A stretch of 14,183 nucleotides of DNA, taken from positions 1 to 14,183 of the forward strand of contig CAZSUN010000100.1 of NCBI GenBank assembly GCA_964610045.1. The letters are read 5' to 3'. This stretch comes from JACCYX01 sp964610045. GTDB taxonomy: Bacteria > Chloroflexota > Chloroflexia > Thermomicrobiales > UBA6265. Position numbers and translations under genes: made by a program. Below are positions 1 through 7,498 of this stretch, piece after piece. The notes under the pieces were generated by a model. It was not told the origin of the DNA. It did no database searches and saw only the letters and a list, made by a program, of their open reading frames with translations. Every line of letters starts with the position of its first letter. The stretch's first letter is position 1.

Positions 1-1104
1 CGCATCGTTTCACTGACGGTGACGGAGGGCGGCTACGCCGTGAACGACGCAACCGGGGTGTTCGATGCATCGATGCCGGCCATCGCAGCCGACCTGGAAC
101 CTGGAGCGACACCAGCCACCGTGTTCGGCCTGGTGACGGCTGGACTTGCCCGGCGGCGAACGCTGGGAATTCCTCCATTCACGATCATGTCCTGCGACAA
201 CATGCAGGGGAACGGGCACATCGCGCAGGTGGCGTTCACGTCGTTCGCGAGGCTCAAGGATCCCGAACTCGGGGAGTGGATCGCCGCCAACGTCTCGTTC
301 CCCAATGCAATGGTGGACCGGATCACCCCGGTCACGACCGACGCCGACCGGGCCGAGGTGGCGAGCCGGTACGGGATCGAGGACGGTTGGCCCGTCCTCT
401 CCGAATCGTTCGTCCAGTGGGTCCTGGAGGATCGCTTCCCGCTCGGCCGGCCGCCATACGAGCAGGCAGGCGTGCAACTCGTCGATGATGTCGAACCGTA
501 CGAATTGATGAAATTGCGGTTGCTGAACGCCAGCCACCAGGCGATGGCCTATCCCGGCATCCTGGCTGGCTACACCTACGTCCACGAGGTCTGCCAGCAA
601 TCGCTCTACACCGATTTCCTGATGGACTACATGGTGGAAGAGGCGTCACCGACCCTGTTGCCGGTGCCTGGCATCGACCTCGATGCCTACCGCAGGGAGT
701 TGATCGTCCGGTTCGCGAGCCCGGCCGTGCGCGACACGCTGCTGCGTCTCGCCTTCGATGCCTCGGAACGGATCCCGAAGTTCCTGCTCCCGGTAGTGCG
801 AGATCGGTTGGCCGCCGGTGGTGACATATCGCGCTCGGCGCTCGTGATCGCGGCCTGGGCAGCCTATCTGGAAGGAACTACCGAGGTAGGCAACCCGATC
901 GAGATCGCCGATCAACGCCGGGAACTAATCCAGGCTGCCGTCCGGCGTGAAGCAGACGAACCGCTGGCATTCGTCGGGCTGCGGGAGGTATTTGGCGTTC
1001 TCGGTGATGATCCGGCTTTCGTGACGGCCTACCAGCATGCCCGTGAATCCATCCGGCGGCAGGGCGTAGAGGGCGCATTGGCGGCCACGAGTCACAGGCA
1101 ATGA
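1..1104 (+). CDS. Mannitol dehydrogenase-family protein (polyol/uronate NAD-dependent oxidoreductase), 5' partial
   Basis: The reading frame is open from base 1, so the start and roughly the first 120 residues (most of the Rossmann NAD-binding domain) lie outside the window. The first visible residues, IVSLTVTEGGY, match the conserved segment just after the nucleotide-binding part of this family. The C-terminal domain carries the catalytic signature KLRLLNASH, with Lys at 511-513, Asn at 526-528 and His at 535-537. This is the K-x4-N-x2-H arrangement known for mannitol 2-dehydrogenase. The family interconverts polyols or hexuronates with ketoses (mannitol/fructose, fructuronate/mannonate, altronate/tagaturonate), and the substrate cannot be read from this fragment. 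It ends at a TGA, and the next gene is convergent. The family call is secure; the exact enzyme is not. Confidence 0.9.
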   Translation, partial: RIVSLTVTEGGYAVNDATGVFDASMPAIAADLEPGATPATVFGLVTAGLARRRTLGIPPFTIMSCDNMQGNGHIAQVAFTSFARLKDPELGEWIAANVSFPNAMVDRITPVTTDADRAEVASRYGIEDGWPVLSESFVQWVLEDRFPLGRPPYEQAGVQLVDDVEPYELMKLRLLNASHQAMAYPGILAGYTYVHEVCQQSLYTDFLMDYMVEEASPTLLPVPGIDLDAYRRELIVRFASPAVRDTLLRLAFDASERIPKFLLPVVRDRLAAGGDISRSALVIAAWAAYLEGTTEVGNPIEIADQRRELIQAAVRREADEPLAFVGLREVFGVLGDDPAFVTAYQHARESIRRQGVEGALAATSHRQ

Positions 1105-1121
1105 TTCGACCCGGCTGAATA

Positions 1122-1142
1122 ACCGACGGCACTGCCGTTGGT
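1122..1142. terminator. Hairpin between convergent genes, possible terminator
   Basis: A 9-bp stem (one G-T pair) with a 3-base loop sits 17 nt after the stop of the mannitol dehydrogenase-family gene and 86 nt beyond the stop of the convergent peptidase. It has no T-run on either side, so it is not a textbook intrinsic terminator. It may simply protect the 3' end. Confidence 0.35.
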
Positions 1143-1228
1143 GCCAAGCGCTTACACAACATAACGGTATCGAACAAGACTCCGCGGTCGGCTTCGCCAT
1201 GGGAAGGGAAGCCTCCGGCAGAACTGCG

Positions 1229-1879
1229 TCAACGTTCGAAGTAGGTCCAGTGACCTTCGGAGATAATCTCGACATCACCGTCGACAACCTTGAACGCGGT
1301 TTCGTCGTCTACCGCGTACGCGGGGTTTGGCAATTTTGCGGCCCAGCGCTCTGCCGTTGGCAGGATGTTGTCTGGCAGCCCCGGGTTGTCCAGATGCGGG
1401 AAGATCGAGAAATCGACCAGGCCGAGCGTTTCGTCGGTTCCGCCACCCGGAGGTGTCCAGCCCACGAATTCCTTGCCAATTCTGGGTGTCATAATCATGC
1501 TGCCAGCACTGAGGCTAACCCAGACTGCGTGGAGCGAGGGAAGCAGGTCCGCGAGTCCAGACTGCACCATCCAGTAGTACAGGAACATTGGATCGCCGCC
1601 GTTCACCAGAAAGACATCGGTTCCCCGCACGGCCGGTTCCCACAGATCCCGGCCCATGCTCGGCAGGGCAGACAGTTCCAGGACGCCAAGCGATTTCCAG
1701 CCAAGCTCGCACATCGGCGTTTCCGGCTCGTTGCCGCTGATGAATCGCCACGCGGCAGTCGGCCCGGCCATGGGGTGCCCGTACGATGACGTGGAAATGC
1801 AGAGGGCGTCGCACTCGGCGATCGGCTTGCCGAGCAGATCGAGCAGGGCAGCGTGAATGCTCGGATTCCTGATACCGGC
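1229..1879 (-). CDS. Peptidase E-like serine peptidase (family S51), N-terminus in assembly gap
   Basis: This reads from the gap edge leftward to a TGA at 1231-1229, about 216 visible residues. The first visible residues, AGIRNPSIH, correspond to the segment after the first beta strand of S51 proteins, so only about 6-8 residues plus the start codon are missing, inside the 100-N gap. The nucleophile motif LSAGSM is present (Ser codon 1508-1510, complement), preceded by VNGGDPMFLYYW, the loop that S51 enzymes use around the active site. A downstream FPHLD segment fits the catalytic His region. S51 peptidases are cytoplasmic and cleave N-terminal Asp dipeptides or related small peptides (peptidase E, cyanophycinase-like); specificity is not evident here. 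It is convergent with the polyol dehydrogenase and divergent from the exporter across the gap. The reading frame beyond the gap (1980-2110) should not be joined to it. Confidence 0.85.
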   Translation of the reverse strand, partial: AGIRNPSIHAALLDLLGKPIAECDALCISTSSYGHPMAGPTAAWRFISGNEPETPMCELGWKSLGVLELSALPSMGRDLWEPAVRGTDVFLVNGGDPMFLYYWMVQSGLADLLPSLHAVWVSLSAGSMIMTPRIGKEFVGWTPPGGGTDETLGLVDFSIFPHLDNPGLPDNILPTAERWAAKLPNPAYAVDDETAFKVVDGDVEIISEGHWTYFER

Positions 1880-1979
1880 NNNNNNNNNNNNNNNNNNNNN
1901 NNNNNNNNNNNNNNNNNNNNNNNNNNNNNNNNNNNNNNNNNNNNNNNNNNNNNNNNNNNNNNNNNNNNNNNNNNNNNNN
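1880..1979. other. Assembly gap (100 N)
   Basis: Exactly 100 undetermined bases, the usual placeholder for a gap of unknown size. It hides the start codon of the S51 peptidase and probably the shared divergent promoter region. It may also hide the true start of the MFS exporter. Any reading frame continuing through it is meaningless. Confidence 0.98.
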
Positions 1980-3620
1980 CATCGAGTGTATGTCGTCATC
2001 AACGAATCGTTGGGAAATGGCCCCAGCGCCACAACCCGAGATTGGCACCAGCTTCCCAGTCTGGATTCCCCGGGCGATCTGAAAGGTCCGACATTGGCAT
2101 CGCTCGACAAGGCAGCGATTTCTGCTCAGCCTCACGATTCCTCGGATGACGAGAGCGACGCCACGATTCGTGGCCGAGGTGTCCTGGCGGCGGCCGTCTC
2201 GTCCTTCGTTCTGCCCCTTGCCCTGACCCAGTTCATTGCAAGTTTTGCCGGCTCCAACATGAATGTGGCGATCTCCAGCATCGCCAGTGATTTGGGCACC
2301 ACAACCCACGGCGTGCAGACCGCGATCACGCTCTTCACCCTCACCATGGCGGCGCTCATGATTCCCGGAAGCAAGCTGACAGACATCATCGGCCGAAGGC
2401 GATGCTTCATGCTTGGACTGGTGGTCTATGCGGGTGGGGCCTTGCTGGCGTCGTTCGCCCAGGGTCTTCCCTTGCTCATCCTCGGGTACTCGATCCTGGA
2501 AGGTGTCGGCTCCGCCCTCATGATCCCGCCTATCTACATCATCCTTACGGTTGCCTTTGGCGATCTTGAATCCCGTGCCAAAGCCTTTGGCATCGTCAGC
2601 GCGGCGGCGGGCCTGGGCGCTGCGGCCGGACCCTTGATCGGAGGGGTCATCACCAGTGCGATCAGCTGGCGCGCATCGTTCATCCTGCAAGTCCTTGTGG
2701 TCCTCGCAATCCTGGTCATGGCCAGGAGATTCAAGGGTGCAGCAGGGATCAAGTCCCCGTTCGACTTCGTTGGTACCGCCCTTTCGGCAGCCGGTCTCGT
2801 CTTCCTCGTCCTGGGCATCCTGCAATCCGGCACGTATGGCTGGCTGTCCGCCACCCAGGACGTCGTCATTGGCGGTGTCGTCCTCATTGAGGAAGGCGGG
2901 ATATCGCCCGTGTGGCCGCTGATCGGCCTGGGTGGCATCTTCCTGGCGTGGTTCTACCTGCACATCCGGTCGGAAGAGAAGTCAGGCAAGGAACCGCTGC
3001 TCCCGACCAGGCTCTTTTTCAACCGGACATCGAACCTGGGTCTGGTCACCCAAAACCTGCAGTGGTTGATCCTGCAAGGAAGCTTCTTCGTGGTCTCGGT
3101 CTTTCTGCAAACGATCCGCGGATACAGCGCCATCGAGACCGGCCTGATCCTGACGGCCTCCACGGTGGGAATCCTCCTCTCGTCGAGCACCGCCTCACGA
3201 CTTGCACGACGATTGCCGCAGATCGTCCTGATTCGAATCGGCTTCGCGGTGACGGTGGCAGGCAGCATCGTCCTCCTGCTGTTCGCCGATGCTGAATCCC
3301 GGGTCTGGACATTCCTGCCCGGGTTGTTCCTGATGGGCCTGGGTATCGGCGTCATGCTGACCTCGTCGGTCAATGTCGTCCAATCGGCCTTTCCCGAGCA
3401 GGACCAGGGCGAAATCTCCGGGCTGTCTCGCAGTGTCTCGAATCTCGGTTCTTCCCTTGGCACGGCCCTGGTTGGCTCGGTCCTGGTCTCGACCGCGTTT
3501 TCGGGCAACGCCGAGTATGCGGCCGCGTTGGCGGCCATGGCGGGATTTGGTGTCGTTGGACTGGGGATAGCACTCCTGATCCGGACCGGCCGGGAGTCTT
3601 CCCAGGGTGTGCCGGTCTGA
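1980..3620 (+). CDS. MFS drug/efflux transporter, DHA2 (EmrB/QacA, 14-TM) type; start unresolved
   Basis: A predicted inner-membrane proton-coupled exporter. After a hydrophilic N-terminal stretch of up to 70 residues come hydrophobic segments spaced as in 14-TM DHA2 proteins. The loop after TM2 has the MFS motif A (GSKLTDIIGRRRCF), and a PLIGG segment follows in the region of antiporter motif C. There is a long hydrophilic central loop near 2960-3010. The protein ends shortly after the last helix. The start cannot be fixed: the frame is open from the gap edge, and the first in-frame ATG lies inside TM1, too late to be used. Candidates are a codon in the gap, GTG at 1986, or TTG at 2094. The TTG has AAAGG 7 nt upstream. 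The gene is divergent from the S51 peptidase. The substrate is unknown; drugs or toxic metabolites are typical for the family. Confidence 0.88.
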   Translation, partial: HRVYVVINESLGNGPSATTRDWHQLPSLDSPGDLKGPTLASLDKAAISAQPHDSSDDESDATIRGRGVLAAAVSSFVLPLALTQFIASFAGSNMNVAISSIASDLGTTTHGVQTAITLFTLTMAALMIPGSKLTDIIGRRRCFMLGLVVYAGGALLASFAQGLPLLILGYSILEGVGSALMIPPIYIILTVAFGDLESRAKAFGIVSAAAGLGAAAGPLIGGVITSAISWRASFILQVLVVLAILVMARRFKGAAGIKSPFDFVGTALSAAGLVFLVLGILQSGTYGWLSATQDVVIGGVVLIEEGGISPVWPLIGLGGIFLAWFYLHIRSEEKSGKEPLLPTRLFFNRTSNLGLVTQNLQWLILQGSFFVVSVFLQTIRGYSAIETGLILTASTVGILLSSSTASRLARRLPQIVLIRIGFAVTVAGSIVLLLFADAESRVWTFLPGLFLMGLGIGVMLTSSVNVVQSAFPEQDQGEISGLSRSVSNLGSSLGTALVGSVLVSTAFSGNAEYAAALAAMAGFGVVGLGIALLIRTGRESSQGVPV

Positions 3621-3746
3621 GCCGGGCTTCACGATCTCTTTCCGGTTCGGGTGGCAGGCAGAGTATTCGCGAGCACTCGGCCTCGCCAGCATCGTCCCTG
3701 GCTCGCACGGGCAGGATCAGGCCTGCACAACGTCCGGGAGGAACCA

Positions 3747-4103
3747 ATGCCAGTTTCGCTGACGCCATCACCGGGACACCAACGCACCGGAGAGAGACTC
3801 ATTGCCCGGATTCGCCCAGGCATGCATGTCGAAGACGCAACGGGAAAAACCATCGGCGACGTCATTTACGTTCGGCTTCACGCCGCGAATGCCGTCGATG
3901 AGGCCACTCTGGAGTCCACGAGGCACGGCGCTACGGAGTTGAGTGGCGTGCTCCTCCGGAATGACTACTTCAAGTTCGATGCCCAGCAACAGCGTTGCTG
4001 GGACAAGCACTACTACGCAATGGCAGACGACGTGGCGACGATCGACGAGGACATCGTGCGCCTCCGAACGCCTCTCGACGAACTCATGACACCCTACACA
4101 TAA
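3747..4103 (+). CDS. Small PRC-barrel/DUF2171-like protein
   Basis: 118 residues, soluble, with no signal peptide or membrane segment. The start is ATG 3747 because GGGAGGA lies just upstream at good spacing; an upstream in-frame extension has no ribosome site. The segment around IRPGMHVEDATGKTIGDV has the pattern 'I..GM.V.d..G..iG.V' seen at the start of PRC-barrel and DUF2171 domains. A second half (YFKFD, then KHYYAMADDVATIDEDIVRL) resembles the strand that closes that barrel. These domains are small beta barrels found alone or fused to RNA-processing and photosynthetic proteins; a stand-alone copy has no assigned function. It lies 126 nt after the exporter and 158 nt before the next gene, so it may be a single-gene unit. 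The fold assignment is by pattern only. Confidence 0.7.
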   Translation: MPVSLTPSPGHQRTGERLIARIRPGMHVEDATGKTIGDVIYVRLHAANAVDEATLESTRHGATELSGVLLRNDYFKFDAQQQRCWDKHYYAMADDVATIDEDIVRLRTPLDELMTPYT

Positions 4104-4201
4104 CCAGAACAGACAGGACAGCCGACTGCAGGGTTTTTCCGCACCTGTTCCCGGTGTTGCGTACATTCGCGTGGGCAGACGTTTGACGATGCGCCGCACC
4201 G

Positions 4202-4207
4202 TATACT
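4202..4207 (+). promoter_or_regulatory. Possible -10 box (TATACT) before the spermidine synthase-like gene
   Basis: TATACT stands 54 nt upstream of the proposed GTG start in an otherwise GC-rich gap. TTGACG lies at 4183-4188, but the spacer is only 13 nt, too short for a standard sigma-70 pair, so the -35 is doubtful. The same hexamer occurs before rplU and queG. Confidence 0.3.
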
Positions 4208-4261
4208 TCCCGGAACGATTCGCGCGGGCCAGGCCAGGCCCGTTCACCCCGGGCAGGCTTC

Positions 4262-5719
4262 GTGACCCAGCACCCAACCGATTCGACCCCGGACCGGATG
4301 AGTCGCGGCGATAACGTGTTCATCGGCTTGATCGTCTTTCTCGGTGGCATGACCAGCATCGGCACCGAACTCTCAGTTTCCCGTCTGATCGCACCTTTTT
4401 TCGGCGACTCCACGTTTATCTGGGCAAACGTGATCGGGCTGACGCTGACGTTCCTGGCGATCGGCTACTGGCTCGGTGGCCGGCTTGCCGACCGGTATCC
4501 TCGCCTGTGGGTGCTGTTCACGATCACTGCCAGCGCTGCTGTCTGGAGCGCGTTGCTTCCGTACCTGGCACAGCCAATCCTGCAGTTTTCACTCGACGCC
4601 TTTGATGACGTCGCGGTTGGTGCGTTCTACGGTTCCCTGGTCGGTGTGTTGTTGATCCTGTCGGTCCCGATCACGCTCCTGGGGTTCGTCTCGCCTTACG
4701 CAATCCGGCTGCGGGTACCAGATGTGAACCACGCCGGAAACACTTCCGGCAACATCTACGCCCTTGGCACTGTCGGCTCGATCGCCGGGAGCTTCCTGCC
4801 GGTGCTGGTCCTGATTCCGTGGGTCGGCACACGGCGGACATTCCTGATCCTGGGGGCCATGCTGTTCATCCCTTCCGTCATCGGTTTGTTCAGGGTCCGG
4901 GCGGTGCCGCAGGCTGCGATCGCCATCGCACTGGCAGTCGCGGTAGCAATTGTGTCGGTGGTTTACGCGGGCGGCGCGATCCGGCCGGCCCAAGGTGGCA
5001 CCCTGGTCTTCGAGACNNNNNNNNNNNNNNNNNNNNNNNNNNNNNNNNNNNNNNNNNNNNNNNNNNNNNNNNNNNNNNNNNNNNNNNNNNNNNNNNNNNN
5101 NNNNNNNNNNNNNNNNTACGGCCCCATCCCCATCGATGGCGTGGAGATCGATCCGGCCATCGCAGAAGTTGGCCGCGAATGGTTCAACATGACCGAGCCC
5201 AACCTCAATGTCATCATCGATGACGGACGTTATGTATTGCGAACCTCTGATGAGACGTATGACCTGATCGGAGTGGACGCCTACAAGCAGCCGTATATCC
5301 CGTTCCAGCTGACGACCCAGGAATTCTTCCAGGAGGTCTACGATCACCTCTCGCCGACTGGGGTTGCCGTCATCAACGTCGGACGCACCGAGACTGACTA
5401 CCGTCTGGTCGATGTCATCTCCTCGACGATGAGGAGCGTCTTCCCGAATGTGTATGTGATCGACACCGAGCGCTATGAAAACAGCATCGTGATCGCCACC
5501 CGAACGCCGACATCCATTGACACCTTCGCGGAATCACTTGCCATGCAGGACAACGGCACACTGATCCAAACCGTTGGCGAAGCGAGTATCCAAAGCGGCA
5601 ATATTCGCGAGGTGACAGAGGTGACCAGGGTGTTCACCGACGACCACGCACCGGTTGAGCGCGTCGTCGACCAGATCATCCTCGATGTCGCCCGCGAAAG
5701 GAACGACGAGACGCCATGA
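4262..5719 (+). CDS. Membrane-fused spermidine synthase-like protein (interrupted by assembly gap)
   Basis: The N-terminal half (to about residue 245) is a run of roughly seven or eight hydrophobic helices beginning FIGLIVFLGGMTSIGTELSVSRLIAPFFG, typical of the 'fused MFS/spermidine synthase' family. The C-terminal half is a SAM-type Rossmann domain: DGVEIDPAI (acidic residue that binds the cofactor ribose), DDGRYVL, then YDLIGVDAY and QLTTQEFFQEV, which align with the aminopropyltransferase core. The glycine-rich nucleotide loop falls in the 100-N gap, so cofactor binding cannot be checked. Family members are often named spermidine synthase, but polyamine activity is rarely shown. The start is GTG 4262; ATG 4298 is an alternative 12 codons later. 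The last codons overlap pgeF (ATGA), implying translational coupling with pgeF and yggS. The true length exceeds what the placeholder gap suggests. Confidence 0.85.
   Translation: MTQHPTDSTPDRMSRGDNVFIGLIVFLGGMTSIGTELSVSRLIAPFFGDSTFIWANVIGLTLTFLAIGYWLGGRLADRYPRLWVLFTITASAAVWSALLPYLAQPILQFSLDAFDDVAVGAFYGSLVGVLLILSVPITLLGFVSPYAIRLRVPDVNHAGNTSGNIYALGTVGSIAGSFLPVLVLIPWVGTRRTFLILGAMLFIPSVIGLFRVRAVPQAAIAIALAVAVAIVSVVYAGGAIRPAQGGTLVFEXXXXXXXXXXXXXXXXXXXXXXXXXXXXXXXXXXYGPIPIDGVEIDPAIAEVGREWFNMTEPNLNVIIDDGRYVLRTSDETYDLIGVDAYKQPYIPFQLTTQEFFQEVYDHLSPTGVAVINVGRTETDYRLVDVISSTMRSVFPNVYVIDTERYENSIVIATRTPTSIDTFAESLAMQDNGTLIQTVGEASIQSGNIREVTEVTRVFTDDHAPVERVVDQIILDVARERNDETP
5017..5116. other. Assembly gap (100 N) inside the spermidine synthase-like gene
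   Basis: Exactly 100 undetermined bases. The frame happens to stay open across the placeholder, but family members usually have around 75-90 residues between the last helix region (VFE) and YGPIPIDGVEIDP. The real missing sequence is therefore probably nearer 230-270 bp. Confidence 0.97.
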
Positions 5720-6564
5720 CCGACATCGAAGCCGCTACGGCAACCAGCAGCCCTACCGCGATGATCCCTCCTCCACTCCGGTCCGAGCTCCTGTCGACCG
5801 TCCCCACCATCCGGCACGGCCTGACGTACCGCGTACCCGGAATGGGCAAGGCAGACGGCAACGTGGGTCTGGGTTCACCTCGCGACCAGGAGGACGCCTG
5901 GCAGATGCGCGTGCTCTGGTGCGCTGGTATTGGCGTCGACCCGGAAAAGATCGTCACCATGGGGCAAGTCCACGGCAACTCCGTGATTCGGGTCGGTACA
6001 GATGACGCCGGCAAGGGGGCGTGCGATCGAGGCACGGTGGCGGGGTATGGAGACGCCCTCATGACCGACACGCCCGACGTGGTGTTGATGACCCTGCACG
6101 CCGATTGCCAGCCGATCCTGCTGGTCGACCCCGATCGCCCTGCCGTCGCCGCGGTCCATGCCGGGTGGCGAGGTACCGTGGCCGATGTCGGTGGCGCGAC
6201 AGTGGCTGCCATGCGGGACGCGTTCGGCAGCGATCCGGCGAAAATACTCGCTTACCTTGGACCGGCAATCGGACCGGAGGCCAACGAGGTCGGGGCGGAA
6301 GTCATCGAGGCATGGTTGGCACAGGCAGAAGGAATGGGCGAAACCGCCTGGTCAGCGGTACGCAAACCGGGACCGAAACACCACTTCGACGTGCCGCGCG
6401 CGAACGCCCTGTTGCTGATGCGAGCCGGCCTTCTCCCCGAGCACATCGAGGTCTCGGAGGTCTGCACGAGATCGAATCTCGATTCGTGGTTTTCCCACCG
6501 CGGTCATGGTCCCAATGCAGGACGCGAAGCAGCGCTCATCGCCATCGCCGACGACCGCGGATGA
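5716..6564 (+). CDS. pgeF: Laccase-domain purine nucleoside phosphorylase / PgeF-YfiH family
   Basis: 282 residues, cytoplasmic. The family (DUF152, formerly 'polyphenol oxidase') has zinc-dependent purine nucleoside phosphorylase and adenosine deaminase activity and is tied to peptidoglycan quality control in E. coli. The three metal ligands are visible: His86 in QVHGN, Cys131 in LHADCQP and His148 in VHAGWRG. The tail SHRG...GREAALI is also typical. Start ATG 5716 overlaps the upstream stop as ATGA. A second ATG at residue 16 (5761) would remove a low-complexity Ala/Thr/Ser stretch before the conserved domain and cannot be excluded. The stop overlaps the start of yggS by 4 nt. A pgeF-yggS pair is common in Gram-positive-type genomes next to sepF/ftsZ, but here the cell-division genes are absent and a membrane synthase-like gene precedes it. 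Confidence 0.92.
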   Translation: MTDIEAATATSSPTAMIPPPLRSELLSTVPTIRHGLTYRVPGMGKADGNVGLGSPRDQEDAWQMRVLWCAGIGVDPEKIVTMGQVHGNSVIRVGTDDAGKGACDRGTVAGYGDALMTDTPDVVLMTLHADCQPILLVDPDRPAVAAVHAGWRGTVADVGGATVAAMRDAFGSDPAKILAYLGPAIGPEANEVGAEVIEAWLAQAEGMGETAWSAVRKPGPKHHFDVPRANALLLMRAGLLPEHIEVSEVCTRSNLDSWFSHRGHGPNAGREAALIAIADDRG

Positions 6565-7271
6565 TGAACACGCTGGAGATTGACCGGGACATCCTGGCTC
6601 ACAGGATCGATCGAGTGTACGAGCGCGTCGCCGCCGCTGCCTCGGCTGCCGGCCGGTCACCGGCGGACATCACGATCGTGGCCGTGTCGAAGACGTTTCC
6701 ACGATCGGCGGTCGACGCGGCCCACGCGGCTGGCCTCTCGCATTTTGGTGAGAACCGTGTTCAGGAGGCTGTGGAGAAGTTCGCGGAGCCATTGCCGGGT
6801 GACCTGCGTCTCCACCTGATCGGCCAGCTCCAGACCAACAAGGTCAGAGCCGCGGTGGGATTGTTCGACCTGATCGAATCCGTCGACCGGCCCTCGCTCA
6901 TTGCGGCGCTCGAGCGCGAAGCGACGAAGCAGGACACCATCGTTCGCGTCCTGCTCCAGGTGAATGTTGCGCGGGAGCCACAGAAATCCGGCTGCGATCC
7001 TGACGATGCCAGCGGCCTCATCGCGCAGATACGAGCCGCGACGCATCTCCGGGTTGACGGCCTGATGACGATCGCTCCGATCGTGCCTTCACCAGACGAT
7101 GCCCGTCCCACATTCCGCGCGTTGCGGGAGTTGCGCGACGAACTCCAGCGGCAGCATACCGGTGTCGAATTGGGTGTCCTCTCGATGGGCATGAGTGGTG
7201 ATTTCGAAGCTGCGATCCGCGAAGGCGCGACGCACATCCGGGTTGGGTCAGCGATTTTCGGCAACCGTTGA
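6561..7271 (+). CDS. yggS: YggS/PLPBP family pyridoxal phosphate homeostasis protein
   Basis: 236 residues. The family binds PLP without known enzymatic activity and balances vitamin B6 and amino-acid pools. The PLP lysine is Lys44 in VAVSKTFP. Other family marks are FGENRVQE, HLIGQLQTNK, VLLQVNVA, GLMTIAP and the phosphate-binding C-terminus LSMGMSGDFEAAI...HIRVGSAIFG. The length is normal. Start ATG 6561 overlaps the pgeF stop (ATGA); ATG 6564 is an equivalent alternative. The frame is open far upstream, but that stretch is only another frame of pgeF. It is the last gene of the coupled trio: 223 nt of non-coding leader follow, and I see no strong terminator before the ribosomal promoter. 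Confidence 0.95.
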   Translation: MMNTLEIDRDILAHRIDRVYERVAAAASAAGRSPADITIVAVSKTFPRSAVDAAHAAGLSHFGENRVQEAVEKFAEPLPGDLRLHLIGQLQTNKVRAAVGLFDLIESVDRPSLIAALEREATKQDTIVRVLLQVNVAREPQKSGCDPDDASGLIAQIRAATHLRVDGLMTIAPIVPSPDDARPTFRALRELRDELQRQHTGVELGVLSMGMSGDFEAAIREGATHIRVGSAIFGNR

Positions 7272-7329
7272 ATCCGGCCAACAGGCACGATTTGCACCAC
7301 GAAATCAGTCCGCTTCGTGGTAGCTGGTG

Positions 7330-7338
7330 TGCTATACT
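7330..7338 (+). promoter_or_regulatory. Extended -10 promoter of the rplU-rpmA-rpmE operon
   Basis: TGCTATACT matches an extended -10 element (TG, one base, TATACT). At 16-18 nt spacing upstream there is no good TTGACA, which extended -10 promoters tolerate. Transcription would begin near 7345 and give a leader of about 150 nt before rplU. Confidence 0.55.
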
Positions 7339-7347
7339 GATGCGTCC

Positions 7348-7364
7348 GGGTGCCAAGCGCACCC
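7348..7364 (+). promoter_or_regulatory. Hairpin at the 5' end of the rplU leader
   Basis: A perfect 6-bp GGGTGC/GCACCC stem with loop CAAGC, followed by CATTTTG. It begins within a few nucleotides of the predicted transcription start. It could stabilise the mRNA or form part of an r-protein autoregulatory leader; the short T-run also permits weak attenuation. It does not match a leader family I can name. Confidence 0.4.
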
Positions 7365-7411
7365 CATTTTGTGTGCGTTGGCGAACTGCCGAGATCATGT
7401 GAATCGCAGCG

Positions 7412-7498
7412 ATGGCGCGACCTCTCTTGTGTGCTCGTGCCGGTGCTTGGAACGCCCACCACAGACGCGGATCAACCAGGCAGGAAGAGTGGCAATGA
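7412..7498 (+). CDS. Possible 28-codon leader ORF overlapping the rplU start
   Basis: An ATG in the rplU leader opens a 28-residue frame, rich in Arg and Ala, whose TGA (7496-7498) overlaps the rplU ATG as ATGA. That arrangement would couple rplU translation to it. There is no clear Shine-Dalgarno before its ATG, and a run of this length arises easily by chance in GC-rich DNA, so it may be spurious. I do not recognise the peptide. Confidence 0.2.
   Translation: MARPLLCARAGAWNAHHRRGSTRQEEWQ

Noticed and set aside
1980..2110. N-terminal extension of the S51 peptidase beyond the gap
   Set aside because: The family's normal N-terminus begins only a few residues before AGIRNPSIH, inside the gap. 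The frame beyond the gap is accidental and coincides with the exporter's upstream or N-terminal coding region.
1515..2963. Long minus-strand open frame opposite the MFS gene
   Set aside because: It crosses the 100-N gap, has Arg/Gln/Asp-rich composition typical of an antisense frame in GC-rich DNA, and opposes a clear transporter gene.
4110..4138. T-run (4134-4138) as a terminator after the PRC-barrel-like gene
   Set aside because: The bases before it form only a 3-bp stem, too weak for an intrinsic terminator.
6021..6560. Upstream extension of yggS by 180 codons
   Set aside because: This stretch is another frame of pgeF; YggS homology starts at ATG 6561.
1140..7360. 12-base match GGTGCCAAGCGC at 1140 and 7349
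   Set aside because: Several 12-base matches are expected by chance in a 14 kb window, and the contexts differ.
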